The notes under the pieces are model-generated. The model was not told where the DNA came from and ran no database searches. It saw nothing but the letters and a program-made list of their open reading frames with translations. The position numbers were made by a program, and so were the translations under genes. Shown in pieces: positions 63,710-64,000 of a stretch of 64,000 nt of DNA. This DNA comes from Synechococcaceae cyanobacterium (GTDB lineage Bacteria; Cyanobacteriota; Cyanobacteriia; PCC-6307; Cyanobiaceae), in NCBI GenBank assembly GCA_947378425.1, contig CANCJV010000011.1, forward strand, positions 1-64,000. Reading direction: 5' to 3'. Every line of letters starts with the position of its first letter. The stretch's first letter is position 1.

Positions 63710-64000
63710 TTAGGTGAGCCGCTCGAGCCGGGCCAGATTCTCCAGGTCGAAACGCAGCCGGGTGCGGCGTTCGCCTTCGATGCTGCAGGCATCGAGGGGC
63801 TGGCCGCCGATGTGCCGGTAGGCGGGCAGAAGTCGATCAGTGCAGGTGGCATCGGCGGTTCTGAGGCCCAGCTCCAGGGCCTGCTGCGCCGCCGTGCGCA
63901 TGAAGTTGCGCAAGCCCGACAGATCGGCATCCCGCCGCGAGAACATCGCCAGGATCTCGCAATGGCCCTGCAGGGGTGGGGGCGGCGCAAAGCCAAGCAC
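63710..64000 (-). CDS. Unrecognised protein, C-terminal part (5' end probably beyond the window)
   Basis: About 96 codons are visible up to a TAA at 63710-63712. The sequence looks coding: LQGHCEILAMFSRRDADLSG, LRNFMRTAAQQALELGLRTA, then CTDRLLPAYRHIGGQPLDAC and RTRLRFDLENLARLERLT. A GTG falls exactly on base 64000 but may be internal. No family is recognised. It lies upstream of coaBC on the same strand, with about 110 bp between, so it may be in the same unit. Confidence 0.55.
   Translation of the reverse strand: MLGFAPPPPLQGHCEILAMFSRRDADLSGLRNFMRTAAQQALELGLRTADATCTDRLLPAYRHIGGQPLDACSIEGERRTRLRFDLENLARLERLT

Noticed and set aside
1-64000. HIP1-type octamer GCGATCGC (for example at 3248, 5008, 21193, 40067 and 62444)
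   Set aside because: Only a handful were seen by eye, near what a GC-rich 64-kb sequence gives by chance. No sign of the strong enrichment seen in other cyanobacteria. An exact count was not computed.

Overview
The window comes from a high-GC picocyanobacterium of the Synechococcus/Cyanobium type, most likely a freshwater or brackish lineage. This rests on gene content: photosystem I (psaF, psaJ), cytochrome b6f (petC, petA, petG), Mg-chelatase chlI, cytochrome cM, a high-light-inducible protein, GuaB3, a CAAD-domain protein, DUF3370 and DUF3067 proteins, and the cyanobacterial small RNA Yfr1 between guaB3 and trxA. Most of the window is strongly GC-rich. The exceptions are one stretch inside a giant gene and one small secreted-protein gene.

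Layout. 1-8.7 kb: gyrA runs off the left edge on the minus strand. Divergent from it is a plus-strand run: DUF39, CAAD protein, guaB3, yfr1, trxA, a LOG-family protein, hisH and rsmD, the last three overlapping by 4 bp at their joints. 8.8-14.9 kb: petG (minus), then cytM, a TrmJ-like methyltransferase, a class A beta-lactamase-fold hydrolase, a DUF3370 protein, chlI and a LuxR-type regulator. 14.9-17.4 kb: an accessory gap with a decayed DUF2887 nuclease gene, a 137-bp inverted-repeat element, a TVP38-family membrane protein and repeats. 17.4-32.3 kb: one giant surface or secreted protein of about 4,950 residues. It has a LamG-like region, FG-GAP and Asp-box propeller modules, RTX-like repeats, a Calx-beta-like region and a DUF4114-like tail. 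A single extra G separates its first ~130 codons from the rest. 32.5-37.2 kb: ruvC, 5-formyl-THF cyclo-ligase, small proteins, sufE and hom.

37.4-48.8 kb: an AT-rich PEP-CTERM-like protein, a peptide/nickel-type ABC binding protein with one permease, a DUF1400-type hydrolase divergent from an MFS transporter, two small conserved or secreted proteins, ychF, and a membrane-fusion protein. 48.9-54.6 kb: wecB, pilT, hli, tsaD, psaF-psaJ and gmk. 54.7-64 kb: rqcH homologue, tatC, DUF3067, petC-petA, lgt, cobM, a lipoprotein, coaBC and a gene fragment cut by the right edge.

Most genes are housekeeping or photosynthetic, in gene neighbourhoods familiar from picocyanobacteria. The unusual parts are the giant protein and its frame break, the decayed DUF2887 gene next to an inverted-repeat element, a 35-bp tandem duplication that supplies a gene's stop codon, low-complexity insertions inside two conserved enzymes, and altered catalytic motifs in the beta-lactamase-fold protein and in CoaBC. 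I saw no tRNA, rRNA, CRISPR array or intact transposase.
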